A stretch of DNA of 64,000 nucleotides from Ophiocordyceps camponoti-saundersi (nom. inval.) (Eukaryota > Ascomycota > Sordariomycetes > Hypocreales > Ophiocordycipitaceae): positions 124,001 through 188,000 of the forward strand of contig PDHQ01000042.1 in assembly GCA_003339415.1 (NCBI GenBank), read 5' to 3'. The first letter of the stretch is position 1. The number at the start of each line of letters is the position of its first letter. The notes under the pieces were generated by a model. It saw only the letters and a list, made by a program, of their open reading frames with translations, was not told the origin of the DNA and did not search any database. A program made the translations under genes and the position numbers. This document shows positions 62,855 through 64,000 of this stretch, piece after piece.

Positions 62855-64000
62855 GAAGACGAGAGTCCACAGCACATTCGCCGCCTCTGTCAATGTCGAC
62901 GAGGGGACGAGCAGCGATGGTGAAAATGACGCGATGGTCGAGAGTGACGAAGAGAGAGACCCTTGAGACGGTGCTTGTGCTTGGTGTTGAAACGTGGAGT
63001 CAGTTAGCCGCGGGCGGGTAAGTGCATATCGGAGTTGTTTTAGGGGGGCGATAGTAAGGTCTGTGCAGGGAGGGGCTTGGCCTATCGGGATTTGGGAGGG
63101 AGTAGAGTGGGACTTAGATAGGGAGGCAGAGGGGGGGATACTTTTGCGGTTATCTGTGGATGTGCATTGAGAGTCGAGCGTTGATAACGCGTGTGAGTGT
63201 GTTTAGTCCCCTTACAGGAGGGTCTTACAGGAGGGTGCGTGCAGGCAGGCTTGGGAGTATGTATGTATGTAGATTCAGTCAGAAGAGTAGAGGGAAGCTA
63301 CATGGAAGTGAATGAATATATAAGAGTCTTATTCCCTCGATATATTACAGAGAGAAACATGTTCAAGATGTCTCTAACGGTAGGTACTGACTTGTGAGAT
63401 GTGCTCTGCTACCTACCACCTACTCTCACCACACCTCCTTACCGTCGTTTGACAGCAAACAACTCCATCCAGAGTAAAGGACGTCTCTCAACAGCCATAA
63501 GCAAGCTCAAGCGATAAGTCAACGATTGTTGGCTCATGAGTTTATGAGCTGGTTGACGATGAAGAGATTCTTTTTGCTTCATCGGGTCTCTTGTTATTCC
63601 ACCCAGTGATGATGATGTCCGGCTTTGGGATGTCGTGAACAACTGACAAGACATCAACAAACAGCAACACGTGCATGGCTTGTATGTATGAGTATGCACA
63701 TACATATGTATGTATGGATATATACCCAGACATGCATACAGATAAACATACATACGCACGTGCTAGTAATTGTGGCGTGGCATGAATAGAAGAAAGCCGA
63801 GATGCAGACGTGTGTATGTATGTATGTATACAGGGTAGCTTAGACGGAAATGTCGTCTCTCCCATTGTCATGACAGAATGCCCCCTTGTTGGTCAGTGAC
63901 GGCTATTGTCATGGATATGGGGGTGAGCGAGAAGGGGGGAGAGGAGGGGGAGGGAATGGTGTGGTGGAATCTCGACTAATCCATTGACGTGTTGCTGATT
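62743..64000. other. Intergenic upstream of the AIM3-like gene, to window end
   Basis: About 1.26 kb. Next to the gene start lies a TGATGGCAG/TGATGG repeat (62750-62805), then a GA run (62820-62845). GTATGTATGT-type runs lie near 63255-63270 and 63690-63830. I see no gene; a partial one could begin beyond the window. Confidence 0.5.

Overview
The window is nuclear DNA of a filamentous ascomycete (Pezizomycotina, most likely a sordariomycete). The evidence is many short spliceosomal introns (about 49 to 124 nt, one of 208 nt), CT-rich leaders, fungal-type gene families (RCO-1/TUP1, ERG3, ATG15, SUR2, LAS21, DUF2015, DUF2423) and single genes on alternating strands with no operon-like packing. 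I recognise 23 protein-coding genes with about 44 introns. I found no rRNA, convincing tRNA, CRISPR array, virus or secondary-metabolite cluster. The species cannot be named from the sequence alone.

Layout. 1-9.2 kb: a Ran1/Ksp1-type kinase (+), then RMP1 (-) and the corepressor RCO-1/TUP1 (-). A perfect-stem fold-back sits at the RMP1 stop codon and a MITE-like element lies in the RMP1/rco-1 gap. 9.2-19.2 kb: a wide rco-1/ERG3 divergent intergenic, then ERG3 (+), a DUF2015 protein (-), ribosomal protein eL28 (+), cytosolic-type malate dehydrogenase (+), TRAPP subunit TRS33 (-) and a small basic DUF2423 protein (-). 20.3-36.2 kb: a SUMO E3 ligase of the PIAS/Siz type (+), GPI ethanolamine-phosphate transferase LAS21 (+), condensin subunit YCG1/CND3 (-), ribosome-biogenesis factor NOP4 (+), an unrecognised 308-residue protein with 12-residue repeats (-) and a NIPA-like membrane protein (+). 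36.2-41.9 kb: a gene-empty, simple-repeat-rich island ending in a 68-nt poly-C run. 41.9-52.1 kb: a CRIB-motif protein (+), FACT subunit POB3 (-), autophagic lipase ATG15 (+) and SWR1-complex subunit SWC2/VPS72 (+). 52.1-64 kb: repeat-rich intergenic DNA, a CBM48-like protein (-), sphinganine C4-hydroxylase SUR2 (-), TCTP (+) and a proline-rich AIM3-like protein (-).

The genes are mainly core eukaryotic housekeeping: chromatin and transcription (RCO-1, POB3, SWC2, condensin, SUMO ligase), ribosome production (RMP1, NOP4, eL28, TCTP), lipids and membranes (ERG3, SUR2, LAS21, ATG15) and trafficking (TRS33). No pathway cluster is evident. Unusual features are mostly in DNA between genes and in splice sites: recurring words TACGGATA and ACCTAGGT seen only between genes, long poly-C runs, the fold-back at RMP1, a GC-AG intron, repeated GTTCGT donors and AAG acceptors, and very small first exons.
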